Of a stretch of 64,000 bases of DNA, positions 37,111 to 49,830 are shown one piece after another. The translations under genes and the position numbers were made by a program. Origin of the DNA: Trichoderma breve. Lineage: Eukaryota; Ascomycota; Sordariomycetes; Hypocreales; Hypocreaceae. Numbering within the stretch: position 1 is the stretch's first letter; each line of letters starts with the position of its first letter. Below the pieces are notes generated by a model that did no database searches, had not been told where the DNA came from, and was given only the letters and a program-made list of their open reading frames with translations. Where the stretch lies: the NCBI RefSeq assembly GCF_028502605.1, contig NC_079234.1, positions 3,658,001 to 3,722,000 of the forward strand, in the 5' to 3' direction.

Positions 37111-40100
37111 ATGGACGGCGAAGAGCCAACGCAGGGTAAGATGACGACCGAGCCGTTCACGGCGCTCGAACTGGAAACGAAACGAAACGCTGACATTTCT
37201 TCCTTCTCGCAGCGACGCAAAACGTCCTTGACCCGCGCAGGGTGGGCAAGCAGAACTCGGGCTTTTCCGACGAAGACATCTCGGACATTGTCTGCGTGCT
37301 GTATCCGCACTCGGAGTGCGCCCGCAACGAGGTCCAGCAGCTGGCCAGGATTGGGTCGCCCTTCATCATCGGCAAGGACGAGGCCGACGGCGTCGAGCCT
37401 GACTACGAACTCGAGGACCACCCGAGCCGTTTCGAGTCCGACCCGACGAATCATGGCAACTACGCCATCCTGCTGCGGCTGTCGAGCCAAGCCAAGAACC
37501 CTGCGAACGGCTTCGTCTTTGGGAGGAACAATGCTAGGTGCGACGTCGTCTTCGTCAATGACCCGTTGCGCAGGATCAGCAACATCCATTTCCGCATATA
37601 CGTAAACGAATACGGCATCGTCATGATCGAAGACAAGTCCACCAATGGCACCTTTGTCGACGACAACCTCCTCACTTCTCGCCCCAAGGAGCTGGGCAAG
37701 CCACCCATTACGAGGTGGACGTTGAGCTCGGGGTCCATCATCTGCATCTATCTCCATAATCATATGAACGATCTATCCTTTCGAGTCCGAATCCCGCGCC
37801 GCGACGGTGAATATGAGAGGGCATATGCGCGCCAGGTCGAGGAGTACTTTGCTCGCCACGCCTTGCAGGTAGAGACCATCACCACGGGGCCTGGAGGTCA
37901 TGTTGATTTGTTCAAGACAGCTCAGCAACAGCAGGCTACGCCGCGGCGCCTGGAGCGCGTGCCGTCTGATCAGCGTTCTCCTTCAAAGCCCAAAGATACC
38001 CGAGCCGTGCGACGAGAGTGGACCGGATCCGGCAAATACAACAGGATAGGCATGATTGGCAAGGGAGCCTTTGCGGTCGTTTACAAAGTCACATCTAAGT
38101 ATGACGGAAAGCCATACGCTGCCAAGGAGCTCGAGAAACGCCGCTTCATTAAGAATGGAGTGCTGGACCAAAAGGTGGAGAATGAGATGAAGATTATGCG
38201 CAAGGTGCATCATGTAAGTCGTGCTTTTTCAAATCATCCATCATGGCCGTGGTTGGCTGACATTACATCTCTTAAAAAGCCCAACATTGTGCGATACATG
38301 GAAAACTTTGACTGGGACGATCGACTACTCATCATCATTATGGAGTTTGTGCCTGGAGGGGACCTTGGAAAACACATCGTAGATTATGGCCCATTTAATG
38401 AAGAAGACTCAAGGACAATGGCCCAGCAGCTGCTGAGTGCACTCGCCTACTTACATCGCAATAACATTACCCATAGAGACGTCAAGCCAGACAACATATT
38501 GATCAATACGCTTCAGCCACTGGACGTCAAGCTCACCGACTTTGGCCTTTCAAAGATGGTGGACACTGAGCAAACATTCCTCAGGACCTTTTGCGGCACA
38601 CTGCTTTACTGTGCACCAGAGGTGTATACCGAGTATGTGGAGTATGATGACAATGGCATTAGGAGCAGAGGAAAAAAGGCTCGCCGTGTACCGGGTCAAA
38701 GGTACAACCATGCCGTGGACATCTGGTCTCTAGGTGGCGTCCTCTTTTATTCGATGACGGGGCAACCTCCATATCCAGTCAAAAGCGGCATCAGCTATTC
38801 CGAGCTGCTGCATAAAATCATGACGGAGATGCTGGACATCCGACCGTTGGATCAATATTCCATTTCCTCAAGCGGTATCGACTTCCTCTGCCGCATGCTT
38901 CAGAGAAGACCGGAGAACCGTGCGACAGTAGAGGAGCTTGATGACCATCCATGGCTGGCCGGTACAACTATTGAGGCCTCGCAGTCGTTTGATGAAATTA
39001 CCGACGACGAAGACTACTTAGATCCGCTGATCCAGTACCAGGCACATGAGAATGCGGATGAGGATGACCGAGTGAGCGATTCCATGGGGGAAGAGGAGGA
39101 AGAAGGGGGCAATGCAAAGGGAAAAGGAAAGGAGAACGGAAACTATACGTTTGGCCGAGGCACGCAACCTCGCCTCTTTGGAGAAGTTGGCGCTTCCGCC
39201 TTTGTCAACTCTGGAGCCGTACCAGAGCAGCATCTCAACCTGCCCGTCACGAACAGGAATGGAGTGAGCGGCAGCAGTGGTGGCAGCAGCAGCAACTTTG
39301 AAAGCCAAGTAGACGAAGCCTACGATTCTGGGGATTCTGCCGCAACTCTCGTTAAGCACCGCCGTATCTTCCGACAAGACACAAGCGTGTCCATTGCCCC
39401 CCATCAGTCTGCTGACCAGTTACAAAGTCTGGTGGAAGATGTCGCTTCGCAGAACCTGAATGGCACCGGATCGGTGATACGGCACGTGGAATCGTCGTCA
39501 CTCTACTTGACTGCAGCATCAATGGACTTCAACACGAGCAAGCGCAAACCCCCGTCGGTTGAAGCCAGCGACGAATTCGATAGCACGCCTACCGGGAAGC
39601 CGACCATCAAAAGGCTAAAGTCCGAGGTGTACTCCGACGACCTTTCCGAGGAGGCCGTCGAGGAGTGCAAGCTGCTGGCTCGCATGCCGCCGATTCAGAG
39701 ATCGGGATCTGGCCGTCAGATCGACGGGCCGGTAAGCAAGCAGCTCTTTTGGGAGCAAGACCGCAAGACGTGGCACCTCAACTATCCCGAGATGACGCAG
39801 CTTCAATACCAGGCGTTTGTCCAAGCTGCGCGCGACAGGGGCGAACAGTTTAGTCCGGGCAAGACACCTCTGTGGAACTTGGCGATGAAGTACTTTCCGC
39901 CTGTTGGCTCGGCAGAGAAGCAGAATGGCCAAATCAACTCGCCGATTGTGGGCCAGTCTTCCGACGAGGATGTCGCCATGGATTTCCCTCCAACTGCCAT
40001 ACAGCCTGATGAGGACGCCGAGCCTTTCATCCCAGATTCACAGAATCTCGTGGTTCCTGTGCAGAAAGAAACACAGGCCAGAGCCATTGGCCTGATAGAA

Positions 40101-40913
40101 CCTGACAAGAGCTCCTGCATTCAGGGGATCTCATGTCCCATGACGGACTCGCTAGTATCATTTGGCCGTGGCCTGGAAAACACCATCGTCTACGAGGAAA
40201 GGACTGACACAAGAGTGCCGAAGTGGGCCTTCAAGATTCTCCTATGGAAAGAGGGCTATGATCCCGCCAAGGACACGACCAAGACGCCTCCTCCCTGGGC
40301 CAAGGACTCTACACCAGACAAAGACTCCTACTTCTGCTGGATCTCATCTAAAGCTACCAATGGGATCCATATAAACGGACATGCCCTTCCGTCCTCCGAT
40401 GTAAAGAACCCTGCATCAGCCTCAGTACACTGGGCAAAACTGTACGCCGGAGACACCCTCCTCGTATGGGGCACCCCGGACACTCAACTCCAGACAAAGT
40501 TTGTCTTCCGCTGCTTCTGGGGCGGCTCGGCTCTCCCACGCCCAGATCAACAGGGGCTCGAGTTCGCGGACGCTTCCTTAGCAGAGAAGCTCGACGCCGC
40601 CTGCCTGCGCACGGAGAAGCGCATCCGCGACGTCAGCGACAAGCTCGCCGAGAAGCGCAGCAGGATCAACGACGCAAAGGCCGAGGACAGGGAGCGCGTT
40701 CGGCGGCTCGACTTTGAGCGCGAGAGGAGCCACGCCTTTGAGCAGAACCGGCTCGAGGCCATTGAGCTGCTGGCCTCGAGGCAGGGCACCTCGTCGAGAA
40801 AAGGCTCGCCTGGTAGCGTGGTGACGCCGACAACCATGTATCATTCGAATAGGCTGCAGTCGACTATGATTCGGCTGAGTCCGGAGAAGGATACCCTGCG
40901 GTCGGTTCGATGA
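37111..40913 (+). CDS. FHA-domain checkpoint kinase, Rad53/CHK2 type
   Basis: Three exons: 37111-37135, 37213-38213 and 38280-40913, giving 1219 residues. The order is FHA domain (about 92-180, with FVFGRNNARCD, SNIHF and STNGTFVDD), a Ser/Thr kinase (about 283-570, with IGKGAFAVVYK, the Lys in AAKELEKR, HRDVKPDNIL, DFGLSK and APEVY), a long acidic linker, a second FHA-like domain (about 960-1090, with SFGRG and KATNGIHING) and a C-terminal coiled coil. Two FHA domains flanking a kinase is the Rad53 layout, so a role in the DNA damage and replication checkpoint in the nucleus is inferred; Neurospora MUS-59 is a likely relative. The 66-base intron at 38214-38279 interrupts the kinase and is open in frame. 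Confidence 0.92.
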
Positions 40914-41891
40914 GCGGGTATTTACTATTTGTGGCCAGCGTAATGTTACTATTTCCTTGCCATTCTCTTCACCATTTTTCATTTTTCATTTCCATCTCCT
41001 TTTGTGTTAGTGGTGTACATCTATCTCCTTTTGTGTTATTGGTGTACATCAACCAAAAAGCCATGTAAGCAATGCGTGAGCAAGCATCATGTCTTTCTAT
41101 TTCCTTTTCCATTTTTTTCTTTTCTTTTTGTCATCTGGTGCTTTACATTTGTCTTGGGAAAAAGCTGTCTGTACTCATGTGGAAACGAAATTTGGGTTCC
41201 TTTTTCTTCTTCTTTATTAGATGAGCAAAAAAAGGACGTATGAGTTGGATGGGCTGGGACGGGCTGGACGGAAGGGGGGCTAGGAAACTTGTCGGAGGGA
41301 ATATTCTTGCGGCGCAGGCTGCATTTTCTTTTTTTATTGACTGCCATGCGCGTTATTCATGCATAACATGGGCATCTTACTATATCGGCGTTGTGTTGCA
41401 AATCCCAGTATAATTTAGACCATTTAGCTAATGCAATCTCAACTTCAAATCGAGATCTCGCTACCTCATTTACTTTTGGTGGTGATGACAACAGACTTTT
41501 CTGAACCCCTTTCTGGCTAGTAAGTTGAATGCTAATCGCACTCAGATGAGAGTCTCAATCTTCGTCCAGCTATATCGCTTCCCATAATGTCCATTCTTCA
41601 CCCCCCTGACAATCACTAGCATACCGCTCTTCCCTTGGCCATGACAGCGAGCAACGACGTCAATACATGTGTGCCGAGTTTCAGAAAATAAGAAAAAGAA
41701 ATAACAACGCAATAGCAACTTGGGCGTGTCAAAAACATCGTGTAGAAGCCGTGAGAAAGAAAAAAAGTCCATACAAATCAGACGTGGTTCATCCACAGCA
41801 ACAATGGCGATCATCAAAAAAAAAAGAAATAAACGTTGAACAGCAAATTTAAATTGCCCACCTACCCCAACTTTGTAAATCTCTCACAAAT
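40914..41891. other. Intergenic region between convergent genes
   Basis: 3' flanks of the FHA kinase (+) and the tandem Cys4 protein (-). A 25-base segment CTATCTCCTTTTGTGTTA-TTGGTGTACATC is nearly duplicated at about 40994-41049. No gene. Confidence 0.5.
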
Positions 41892-44800
41892 TTACTCGAG
41901 AGATGGCTCATCATCACTGGTTTTGCTGGGAGCGTTCTCCTTATCAGACTCGTCGTCCAACTTGATTTCGGGTCCTGTGAGACCAGCTTTACCCTCTGCT
42001 GAATCAGGCGATGAGTTAGTGGCAAGGTTACTGACAGATGCAGGAGAGATGTCGATGTCGTCAAATTCTGTGAATGGTTAAAAATGAAAATTTGGCACGA
42101 GTGACGTGGAGTTATCAACTTACCAAGCATGTTGGACTTTTTCCCTGGTGAGCTCTCTGGGGAATCCGGTTCCTCTATGATAGGCTCAGGAATCCAATAT
42201 GGCGTCGGCTTGGGCAATTTTGTTGCACTTTGATAGTCCTTTGCCCATTTGCCAGGAGTGCGATGGGTCCGTGTGCCAAAGAAGCAATAATCATTTATAT
42301 CAGGAATGGTTCGTTTGCGAGGTTCATAGTAAGGATTACTACTGGGCTGAGAGTAATCACTAAACGCACTCTGACTGAACGAAGAATCGTCTTGCATTGT
42401 GTGGCACTCAGGGTCAGACCGAGAAGACACATTGCTCCAGGGAGACGTCTTTTTGAATGTAGACTCTGCTTTTTGATCTCCTCCAAATGGAGACGTATAG
42501 TACCTCCAACTACTCCCGGACAATTCTGGGGGACCTTGAGATTGGGAGCCAGAGGTTGGTGAAAGGGGAGTCTTTTGCGATTCTCGTTCCTTTGTGGTGT
42601 CGGCATTTGTCGGGTTGAATGTATCGCCAGTAGTGCGAAGCGGTGGAGGGCCATTTTCATTCCCATTTCCGCTCTTGAAACCATAATTGAAAGTTGAGTG
42701 GCCACCTGGCCGGAATCCTTTGAAACCTTCCGTAGTAGAACTGGGAGTTGGGGTAGAATGATATGTGGAGGGCCTTGAATACCAATAATCTCCTCCAGCA
42801 TTGGACGTGGGGGGCAGCCACGAACTTGCAGGGCTGTCCTTGGAAAAAGCTCCCCTGTAGCTTCTCTCTGGTATGGTTTCCACGTATCCGTCCTCAACAG
42901 TAGTAGAGGAAGGCACCTTGTGAGAACCTAGTGCTCTTGGGTAATACCCGTTTTGGGATTTCACTGGCGAAGTTCCATATATACCCACCCGACTTGGTAT
43001 GGTATCATCGTCGGGCTTGATATCTTCTTCAAGAATCTTGGCATGCGATGAGGCATTGCTTGATGTTCGAGAATCTGAGAGACGAATATCAACCTTCGAC
43101 CTAAACTTCACAGACTTGCTCCCGGTAGATTGAGCTGAATCGTCGGTGGAAGCGTGCCCTTCCGTAGAATCGTCGGACACCTCCTGAGAGATATCAGAGC
43201 TGTGATCTTCTGCAGAGCGATGAAGACGACCACTCTGGGAATCTCGTCCACTAGGTGCCGTTGAATGAAATTGATGGTCCCCATCCGGCTTCTTTGCTTC
43301 CTGGATGGGCGAAATAACATCTTCAACATAGGGGGATTGATATCTTGGCGTAGTCGGAGTATCGGGAGAGCTGCAATATTGACTTCCTGGGCTAGCAAGA
43401 GGGCTTCTCTGTGCGCGCCTTTGGGACGCCCCAGTATGGCGAACTGGATAATATGGGGAGTCGGGTGAAGAGTTTGAGGAGCTCAGCTGGGGGCCGCTTG
43501 TGGAAATCTTCAGCGTATGTGGCATCTTCTTTCTTCCATAAGAATCAATCTTGTCATTCTTATCGCCACGAGCCGAGTTTAACAAGATACTGGATTGGTC
43601 GTCTCTGTTGCCCAACCCTTCCCTTGATTTAAACGGATCAACCTGCTTGTAATTCTGAAATTGACCACGGGCAGCAACCGAGTGTGCGTAGTTCAAAGAT
43701 GAACGATTTTCTGGAGCCTGTAATAGGTTAATGTTTTCATCTTAAACCGATGTCTTTATGAATAGTTGGTCAAAGCACTTACATAATCAACTACAGAGAA
43801 GTCTGCAACGGTCTCAGCTGATCGGATCTCTTCAACACATATCGAGCAATAGTTGGGAAAGGGCTTATCCTCCTTCAAGATCGGGTGATTTTGATGGAAG
43901 TCTTTGGATCTGACAGTGCCGCAGCCGTAACAGAAATGATGTTCCAAAATTCCTTTCTCGACGTTTTCTTCAAAGCAATCTTCACAGTAGTTCTTGGAAG
44001 GCCTGTTTCCTGGAATGACAGGGCGCTTGCTGTGATAGTCGGAAGAGCGAACCTTGCCGCAGCCCGTACACAAGTGATGGCGAATTTTCCTTTTAGGGCT
44101 CCTCTCCTGCTGAATAGTCGTGAGTTGAGACATAGACGACATCATTGTCAAGTCATGATGCTTGGGGGCATCCGAGGCCTTGGGTTCCTTCTGGCGTTCC
44201 GTACCCAATAAAGAGTTCAACCGAGTGTTGAGTTCAGTCTGAAGAGCTGACAGATTACCCTTTAAGGTAGCATCCTCGGGGTTCTGCGAAAGCTTCATCA
44301 CCACTTCGTCGAGTTCGCTTTGAATATGTTGAACTTGCTGAGAAATTAGGTTGCGCGGCTGTGGTGATGTCGTGGTATTGGTAGAGGGCAGTGGGCTCAT
44401 AGGAAAAGGTACAAATTGATTACAGCCAAATGTAGAATCATTGCCAACAGTAGAGTAGTATTGTGTTTGAGGGTACACAGAGGCTGTGGGAAAAGCAAAC
44501 ATGGGCTGATAGAATTGCTGCGGTTGAGCTCCTCCACCAATGTGAAGCTGAAGAGGCCTGGCAGAGGCGTCCGAAGCAGTGAGATTAGCAGCTTTTTGAG
44601 AGTGCTTAGACGTGGCACGGGGAAAGGTAGCCGAAGATGGGATGGAAAAAGTAGGAGAAGAAGCTCTCATGGAAGCTGGGCTTGATGACGACCTCTCACG
44701 AGGCTTGGGGGGCTTGGAAGTGCCCCGTTTCGAAAGTCGACGTGTAAGTAATGGCACTTTGGCCCGGTCAGGTACTTTCTGATCATCTTTCGGAGAAGGA

Positions 44801-45141
44801 GCTCGTCGGTCATTCTTCTTTTCTTTGGCCTGCTTCTGCTGCTGCTGTTGCTGCTGGCGAGGCTTGGATGATTTTCGGGCTTTTGGCGTCTCATCAGCAT
44901 CTTGAGTGTCGGATCTTTTGCTATCTGCTCGAGATACACTCGAGGACTCGACCTCACTGGATACGTCTTCGCCAGCGTCATATTGAATCCTGATGCTCTG
45001 CTTGTGGACCTGGTTTTGGTCCGCTACTCTGTCTGCACGTTCAAAATCGCGGCGCGTGGGCAAGTTGAAAGCAAGGCTGAGGAGATCAACTCCATTGTCA
45101 TCAGCTGGGTTCTTGCGCCGATTCTTCTTGCTACCACCCAT
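41892..45141 (-). CDS. Uncharacterised protein with two tandem Cys4 motifs
   Basis: Three exons: 43783-45141, 42124-43717 and 41892-42067, giving 1042 residues. The N-terminal 350 residues are basic and low-complexity, with a poly-Gln run. Then come two copies of one motif (residues about 357-435): CTGCGKVRSSDYH...NYCEDC and CYGCGTVRSKDFH...NYCSIC, that is C-x2-CG-x-VRS-x2-(Y/F)H-x(n)-NYC-x2-C. Each has four Cys placed like a zinc ribbon. The remaining 600 residues are Ser/Pro-rich and disordered, ending in an acidic tail. A CT-rich tract of about 150 bases stands directly before the ATG. I do not recognise a named family; a zinc-binding scaffold or RNA/protein-binding role is a guess. Confidence 0.85.
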
Positions 45142-45870
45142 CGTGCCAGAATCTGGGAGTGAGACAAGGAAGATTGAAGAGGAAAGGTTATCTGGAAAAC
45201 AAAGAAGCGACGGAATCGAAGAGAAGAAGAGGTGTATGGTTGAGAAAGAAGTTGGGAGAAGAGAGAGATACAGGAAGGTTGGCGAGGAGAAGAGAGAAGA
45301 TGGAAGAAGAAAGTGAAGGTGAAGTGAAAAAGTCAAATAGCGAGCGTGACTTGGGATGAAAACGCGCCTTGCCTTGAAGATGCGGTAATAGCAACAGTGT
45401 TTGCCAGCTGGCAAGCCCGTTGCTCCCGCAGCTGCCAACATTGGTAGCCGAAATATGCGAATCTGAAAGCATGATCGGGAGAGCTTCGAGGACTACCTAT
45501 GCAGTCGAAGATTGGATGAACCAATTGGAAGACATTCTAGTTCCTCATCAAAGTTGTGCATCCAATGTGTTCCATCTGTTCACAGTTTGGTAGACATCAA
45601 TCTTGGTTTCATTCTGCGAAATAGGGGCAAATCACGTACACCATATATCAACTGCTGCTATTTCATTCAATACAGTTTACATCAAGCAAACAAACATATG
45701 TAGCAATCGCTCCGAAAAGGCTGGCATGATTTCTTTGCAAACAATGAAATTGATGTACATTCTAGACCATCTTTTGCCTAGATATATAGGAGCACCCAAG
45801 CCATGATTCTTTTTGTTGGCTCCTGTTAGCCCCCCTTAGATATCTCTCCATGATAACACATTTTATCTTT
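45142..45870. other. Intergenic region with a CT-rich leader
   Basis: Promoter side of the tandem Cys4 gene and 3' flank of STT3. The 45165-45325 part is almost pure pyrimidine on the minus strand, directly upstream of the ATG, as in CT-rich fungal core promoters or 5' UTRs. Confidence 0.55.
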
Positions 45871-48446
45871 CTAATCCACGCGAAGCACACGAGCGCCCCT
45901 CTTCTTGGTGGGCTTCTTCTTCTTCTGGCCGCGCTCAAAGGCAGCAGCGTTGGCGTGATCACGGCCAATGTTATCCAAATCCTTGACCTTGTAGATACGG
46001 ATAATCCAGTTCTCGCTGGTAAAGGCCTCCTCGAGCGTGTTGAGAACAGGTCCCTGGTCGGGAATTCGGACCCCTCGGACTCTATCGGCGGCCTGTCCCG
46101 CGGGGAATAGAGAGGCGTAGTTGTAGTACGACATCTTGTACCTGCGCTTCTTGTTAGACATCGATGGCTTCCCTCTGACTTTATTACTTCCACTTACATT
46201 AAGCTGTTCTTCATGGTCTCAGTGGCACCTTCATCAACGCGGTACTCTCCCTGAGGGGTAAAGAAGTCTCGCTCCTTGACCTCATCAGGCCAAATGCCTT
46301 CAGCGATTCGGACCATCCACAAGAACTTGTTGATATCATCACCAGAGTAGCCCAGGAGGGCACCAAACACAACGAGAACATAGTCGACTTCGTGCTGTCT
46401 CATGATGGGGTAGCTGACTTCCTCCCTGGAGCTCATGGCCTTGCCAACGGTAGCAATGTGGGTATTGTTCCAGGTGTTGTTGTCAACCAACGTAGGTCGG
46501 TCGGCCATGCCACCAATCTGGTAGCCGTAATCCCACCAGGACATGACCTTGGCGTCCTCCTTGGTGTTTTGGCGCAGCCACTGGTAAGCCTCTCGGTAGT
46601 CATCAATGATGTGTTGGCTTCCATCCGGCATACGGCTGGCAAGGACCACTGAAGGCGAGGAGTAGGCGTTGGACGTAACCCAAGTGCAGTGAGAGACAAA
46701 CATCAAGAGGTAAACGAGCATGGATCCGGACACCATGACCTTGGTCAGGTTGCTGTAGATGCCAACATTAGGCTTATCGCTGCCGCGGAGGCCACCCTTG
46801 ACCTTCTTGGGGGCTTCTTGCTCCTCGACAGGAGTAGCTGATTTCCATGAGAGATAGGTGTCGAGAATCTGAGAGGCAGCCATGGCGGCGGCAACACAGA
46901 CGACGGGGGTCAGTGTAAGCATCAGACGCACCATGACACCGGCGAAGTAACTCCCGAAGAGAGCATATACAACGACGAAGACATGCTCATCCTTAAGATC
47001 CTGGAAGCACAGATAGACACCAGCGGGGAAGAGCCAGATAAGGAAGTTCAAGTCGAAGAAAAAGGAGGGCCAGGCGGTAGGCTGGTGCTCGGAGACGGAG
47101 GCAATGATGGGAATGTGAATCTTGGCATAGCCGGTATCCCACAGAGAGTAGAAACGTCCGCTCCAGGGAGCAACGTAGCCCAGAGAAGTAAGGGCGACGA
47201 GACCCAGCAGACCCAAGCCGAATGTCGCCACGAGGATGGTGACAAGGAAGGTTTGGAATTGACGGCCAGAAATAGCAGATCGCACGTACTGGATGAACCC
47301 AATGAGCTGGATGAAGCCGAAGATACCTATATAAATAATGTTAGCGATTCATGTTAAGGTGTGTTTTGTCATCGAAGGATATTCATACCAAGGGCGGGCA
47401 TATGCTCGCTAGTCTTGATAGGCAGGAAGCCGACAAAAGGAATCTGCATGCTGGCCAATGTCCCCAGGGCATACCAGGTGGTATAGCTGACGTAGAGGCG
47501 AGTGCTGTACCGGCCCATGGCAATCAGGACCAACGCATGCACAGGCAGCAAGCAGGTAATGAAAGCGTATCCACCCCAAGAGGCCACCATGTATCCGTAG
47601 AAGAGCGCGCAGAGAGCTCCCCACAGCATGGAACCCAGCTTCAGGGCCTTGATCCACAGGTAAAAGGTAAAGACGAGAAGGAAGATGGCAATGGCCTCGT
47701 TATCGTAGCTGCCGGCGACGGATCTGGAAATGTAACCCGGCGCAATTCCCATGAAGACGGCGGCCAAGAGACCAGCAGATGGCGACGTAGTCATTTCATT
47801 GGTGAGCAAATAAGTGGCAAACGCAGTCAGGCCTGAGCAGGCGGGCGCGAGTAGGACACAAATATTGCGGATGTCGACTGGAATTGTGAGGGTTCTGAGA
47901 GCGTGGTAGATGGCGCCGCTGGTGACCATCAGGCCGGGGTACAGGGTGCCTCCAGTAACTCGACCGAGAGGGTGCCATGTTCGGTCGTCAAACCAATCCC
48001 AGAACTTGTGGAAGCCATTTGCGACGAGGTACTTGGTTGCTCGGAAGTTGAACCAGGGATCAACTAGACGATTGTTGTTAGTAGAGTAAGTGGCATTGAT
48101 TGGGGCGAGTCGTGCGCTCTCTCTGCGTAGAGAGTGCATAGAGTAGATATAATAGACTAACATTCGTGGATGATACTTTCAAATCCTAAAGATAGCGAGT
48201 TAGTCAGACTGTTTTCTCTGGTATATGGCGCCACAAATGCAATTGGACATAGCAATGGCTGCAGCATCGCAGCATCGCCATCGCAGCGTCCATCGCAACT
48301 GGAAGAGTCGCTGGCTTACGTATAACAGAGAAGAGACGGCTCGAGATGGCAGCCGCTGCAATGAAGCAGAGAATGACAACCCGAAGCAGCGTCCGAGTGC
48401 TTTCCGTAGTGTAGCCTACGGCGGGCCCTTGGGTTTTTGCCGCCAT
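45871..48446 (-). CDS. STT3: Oligosaccharyltransferase catalytic subunit STT3
   Basis: Five exons: 48320-48446, 48162-48185, 47389-48063, 46198-47326 and 45871-46141, giving 741 residues. STT3 transfers the lipid-linked glycan to Asn-X-Ser/Thr sequons in the ER lumen. Motifs in order: the first acidic site EFDPWFNFR, the GSYDNEAIA loop, SVSEHQP, the catalytic [10 protein letters not shown], and [19 protein letters not shown] (DK-type motif). About eleven to thirteen hydrophobic helices precede the luminal C-terminal domain. The second exon is only 24 bases and encodes FESIIHE just before the acidic motif. The C-terminus ends in a basic stretch [17 protein letters not shown]. Length and motifs are normal for a fungal STT3. 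Confidence 0.97.
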
Positions 48447-49289
48447 TGTGGCTACTGGTGTGGAAGATGAATCTCCGGGAGCGTTGTTGGAGATTCTTCG
48501 TCTGGTACCTGCTGAAGCCGCGCTCAGACTGCTGAGGACAGCTTGGAGCTTAAGGTGCTACGTATGTCAAGACATTGTGGGGCTGCTGCTATTTCCGGTG
48601 TTTTCCCGAGGCAGCATCGCAATCACACAAGAGACTGACTGTAAGGATGTATCTCAAGCTTCATGCGACAATTGAAAAAGTGGGAACGAGTCTGATCTCC
48701 GCTGAAGCTGTTGAAGACGTGTGTATTTGAACCTGGTGGTGGAAGGTGCTGTTATTTTGCAGAGTATGAATACTAGTACCCTTGGCCATGAGTATTATTG
48801 TTCTCAGTAAAAGCACAAAAGTGCAAAAAAGGAAAAAAGAACCACATCCGTTGGTGCGGATTATCGTTCCACCTCATTACTGCGCATATAAACACCAGCC
48901 ATGAGAAACCTCATTTTTACAATCGCAGTGTATTGCTCACGCTTATCATGCAATTGGAAGCCATTCAAGCGTTACTCTACTTCTCGCAACGTTGCTGATA
49001 CTCTTGTAAACTTTTCTTTTAGCTTTGAATCGTCTAATTGCGCATATTTTTACATAGTACAGTTCACCAAACAAATGACCCCAGGAAACCTCTATGCAGC
49101 GGCGCCATGTGTAGTTTCAAAATATACACTGCCTTTGCAGTCTGTGGTGTCTCATTATGCCTCGCAGGGCTTTTTTTTGGGTCTTCATGACGGCCGCATC
49201 TTCTTCGCCCGCCAGCATCTCTCTCATTTTTTTTTTTCAACATCGCTCCCTTGCTCCTCACCCCTCCATCAGTCCACGTTTTGGTTGCG
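48447..49289. other. Intergenic region
   Basis: Promoter side of STT3 and 3' flank of the ATP synthase subunit e gene. No credible ORF seen. Confidence 0.5.
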
Positions 49290-49830
49290 TTAAGGGCTCT
49301 CCTTGGCGATCTTCAGCAGGTACTTCTCGAGGTCAAATTCAGGGCTGTTGACATCGGTAGCGGCTGTCCCAGAGTTAGCTTTGCTGACAAAATCCCAAAA
49401 TGCGCTTCCATATTTCCCCTCCATTCCCTGCGTTGCTATAATAACCCCGCTGGAGAAAGGGGAAGAGATGCCATGCTGCATAGTCTCTCGGATCATGCGT
49501 ACCATCGTTTGCTGCTGCCGTGACTGGGCTGTTCTTCTTTGCGTACTCGGCCTTGGCCTGGTCTATCAGCTTCTGCTTCTGCTCGTACTCGTGCTGCGCG
49601 TGCTGAGCTCGCTGTGTGGTGGTGATGGTGCGCTGGTGGGAAAAGCCGTAGAACACGCCAAAGGCGAGGGCGGACCACCGGAGGACCTGGAAGTTGATCA
49701 ATCAGACTTGTGTCGCCAAACGAGGCCCAATTGCACGCGAGCATCGCAGGATCGAGGCCGATGCGGGAAGGCTGCGGTTGGGCACTGCGAGGATAAGACT
49801 GCAACGTACGTTGACTCCTGTTGACGACAT
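49290..49830 (-). CDS. Mitochondrial ATP synthase subunit e
   Basis: Three exons: 49810-49830, 49503-49686 and 49290-49363, giving 92 residues, the normal size. Subunit e sits in the inner-membrane part of F1Fo and supports dimerisation and crista shape. The sequence shows a short N-terminus MSSTGVNVLRWSAL, one membrane helix with the GxxxG-like face (ALAFGVFYGFSH), a charged coiled-coil part rich in Gln, Lys and Ala, and a C-terminus FDLEKYLLKIAKESP. The last acceptor (GGGACAG) was chosen because it joins the two parts in frame; another AG nearby would also be possible. Confidence 0.88.

Noticed and set aside
37213..37241. Kinase start at an internal GTG (37242)
   Set aside because: A short upstream exon with ATG at 37111 joins in frame, so the internal start is not needed.
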